Origin: Paraburkholderia sp. PGU19
GTDB taxonomy: Bacteria; Pseudomonadota; Gammaproteobacteria; Burkholderiales; Burkholderiaceae
Assembly (NCBI RefSeq): GCF_013426915.1
Contig: NZ_AP023180.1
Coordinates: 1-64,000, forward strand
Length of the DNA stretch: 64,000 nucleotides
Reading direction: 5' to 3'
The notes beneath the pieces are model-generated. The model searched no databases. It worked only from the letters and a program-made list of their open reading frames with translations, and was not told the origin of the DNA. Below are positions 62,894 through 64,000 of this stretch, piece by piece. Both the position numbers and the translations under genes were made by a program. Positions within the stretch are counted from its first letter, which is position 1; every line of letters starts with the position of its first letter.

Positions 62894-64000
62894 ATGTCTG
62901 TTTTTCCTCTCTCGCGTTCGAAGCTGGCGGTTGCGGCGCTAGCGGTGCTTGTGATTGCGGGCCTCGGCACGTTCGGCGCGATTCGCGTCGATGCGCGCGC
63001 GCCGGCGCAATCCGCGCCGACCATCGTGCCGGAAGTCGACGTCGCCACTGTTGTGCAGAAGACCATCACCGACTGGCAAAGCTATTCGGGCCGTCTTCAG
63101 GCTGTAGAGAAGGTCGATGTGCGACCGCTTGTGTCGGGCACGATCGTGTCCGTGAACTTCCAGGACGGCGCGCTCGTGAAGAAGGGTGACGTGCTGTTCG
63201 TCATCGATCCGCGTCCGTATCAGGCCGAAGTCGATCGTGCCGCCGCGCAACTGGCGGCGGCGCAGTCGCGCGCGGGTTACTCGCAAAGCGACTGGGAGCG
63301 CGCGCAACGGCTGATCGGCGATAGCGCGATTGCCAAGCGCGATTACGACGAAAAGCAGAACGCCGCGCGCGAGGCGAGCGCGAACGTGAAGGCCGCGCAG
63401 GCCGCGCTCGAAACCGCGCAGATCAATCTCGGCTATACGAAGATCGTTGCGCCCGTGGCGGGCCGCGTGTCGCGCGCGGAGATCACGCTCGGCAACGTCG
63501 TGAACGCGGGCGCAAGCGCCGCGCCGCTGACGACGCTCGTGTCCGTCTCGCCGATCTACGCGGAGTTCGACGCCGACGAGCAGACGTACCTGCAGTACAT
63601 CAGCCAGGTGAAGGGCGACAGCAAGGTGCCCGTCGAACTCGGCCTCGCCAATGAGTCGGGCTATTCGCGCAAGGGCACGATCCAGTCGGTCGATAACCGC
63701 CTCGATACGTCGTCGGGGACCATCCGCGTGCGCGCGCGTTTCGACAACAGCGATGGTTCACTGGTGCCGGGTCTCTATGCACGCGTGAAAGTGGGCGGCA
63801 GCGAGCCGCATGGCGCGCTGCTGATCGACGATGCCGCCATCGGCACGGACCAGGACAAGAAGTTCGTGTTCGTGGTCGATAAGGACGATCACGTCGCGTA
63901 TCGCGAGATCCAGCCTGGCGACCTGCAAGGCAATCTGCGTGTCGTGAAGAGCGGCTTGCACGCGGGCGACCGCATCGTCGTGAACGGCACGCAGCGCGTG
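62894..64000 (+). CDS. RND efflux periplasmic adaptor (MexE/AcrA-like), 3' end outside window
   Basis: The first 369 codons of a membrane-fusion protein; the frame is open at the window end. An N-terminal hydrophobic segment (residues 8-30) anchors it; no lipoprotein Cys is present. Then DVRPLVSGTIVSVNFQDGALVKKGDVLFVIDPRPY is the first half of the lipoyl domain, a helical hairpin follows (about 105-165), then IVAPVAGRVSRAEITLGN and a beta-barrel. The inner-membrane pump gene should follow outside. GGAGTCTGTC precedes the ATG. Operon with the hydrolase, regulated by the divergent LysR gene. Confidence 0.92.
   Translation, partial: MSVFPLSRSKLAVAALAVLVIAGLGTFGAIRVDARAPAQSAPTIVPEVDVATVVQKTITDWQSYSGRLQAVEKVDVRPLVSGTIVSVNFQDGALVKKGDVLFVIDPRPYQAEVDRAAAQLAAAQSRAGYSQSDWERAQRLIGDSAIAKRDYDEKQNAAREASANVKAAQAALETAQINLGYTKIVAPVAGRVSRAEITLGNVVNAGASAAPLTTLVSVSPIYAEFDADEQTYLQYISQVKGDSKVPVELGLANESGYSRKGTIQSVDNRLDTSSGTIRVRARFDNSDGSLVPGLYARVKVGGSEPHGALLIDDAAIGTDQDKKFVFVVDKDDHVAYREIQPGDLQGNLRVVKSGLHAGDRIVVNGTQRV

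Overview
The window reads as a chromosome segment of a GC-rich beta-proteobacterium of the Burkholderiaceae, most likely Paraburkholderia or Caballeronia. The signs are the typical porin, the IclR/pcaF pair, a split C-P lyase locus, an NAD-dependent glutamate dehydrogenase of about 1,600 residues, and dispersed repeats around a CTACTTTTCTTTGC hairpin. Genus assignment is inference; no rRNA or tRNA gene was seen.

Layout. 1-6.3 kb: a histidine ammonia-lyase homologue without the Ala-Ser-Gly triad (candidate ergothionase, cut by the window edge), a Tat-exported beta-carbonic anhydrase, and a hydroxy-amino-acid group (YheO/DauR-like regulator, D-serine dehydratase/D-threonine aldolase-like enzyme, LysR regulator, threonine/3-hydroxyaspartate dehydratase). 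6.3-11.6 kb: small proteins, a HicAB-type toxin-antitoxin pair with a palindrome at its start, a porin, an aspartoacylase-like hydrolase and an amino-acid binding protein. 11.9-20 kb: C-P lyase operon phnGHIJKLM on the minus strand, divergent from phnF, a 2H-phosphoesterase gene and phnN, with a 22-bp perfect palindrome between them. The uptake genes phnCDE lie apart at 43.5-46.2 kb and share part of that operator.

20-34.6 kb: M20 amidohydrolase, IclR regulator and pcaF (beta-ketoadipate pathway), small genes, then acoR facing acoXABC plus a dedicated lipA (acetoin catabolism), with a sigma-54 promoter and a GAGAC-box cluster between them. 36.4-42.5 kb: gabD, gabT, a MocR-type gabR and an EamA transporter. 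46.5-64 kb: M14 peptidase and hydrolase, a broken adhesin/outer-membrane locus, NAD-glutamate dehydrogenase, selD, a cation diffusion facilitator, a purine nucleoside permease, a DUF4148 protein with a tiny downstream ORF, a LysR regulator divergent from an alpha/beta hydrolase whose nucleophile position is Asp, and the start of an RND efflux adaptor.

The most unusual structure is a family of four nested-palindrome elements (about 660-700 bp each) at 24.0, 34.6-36.4, 38.0 and 42.8 kb. Each has long outer inverted arms, a pair of 28-bp inner inverted repeats and a core of about 83 bp. Asymmetric spacers allow the core to be oriented relative to its own element: two copies have it one way and two the other, so the core appears to flip. 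One copy is interrupted by a complete IS30-family element with a 3-bp target duplication.
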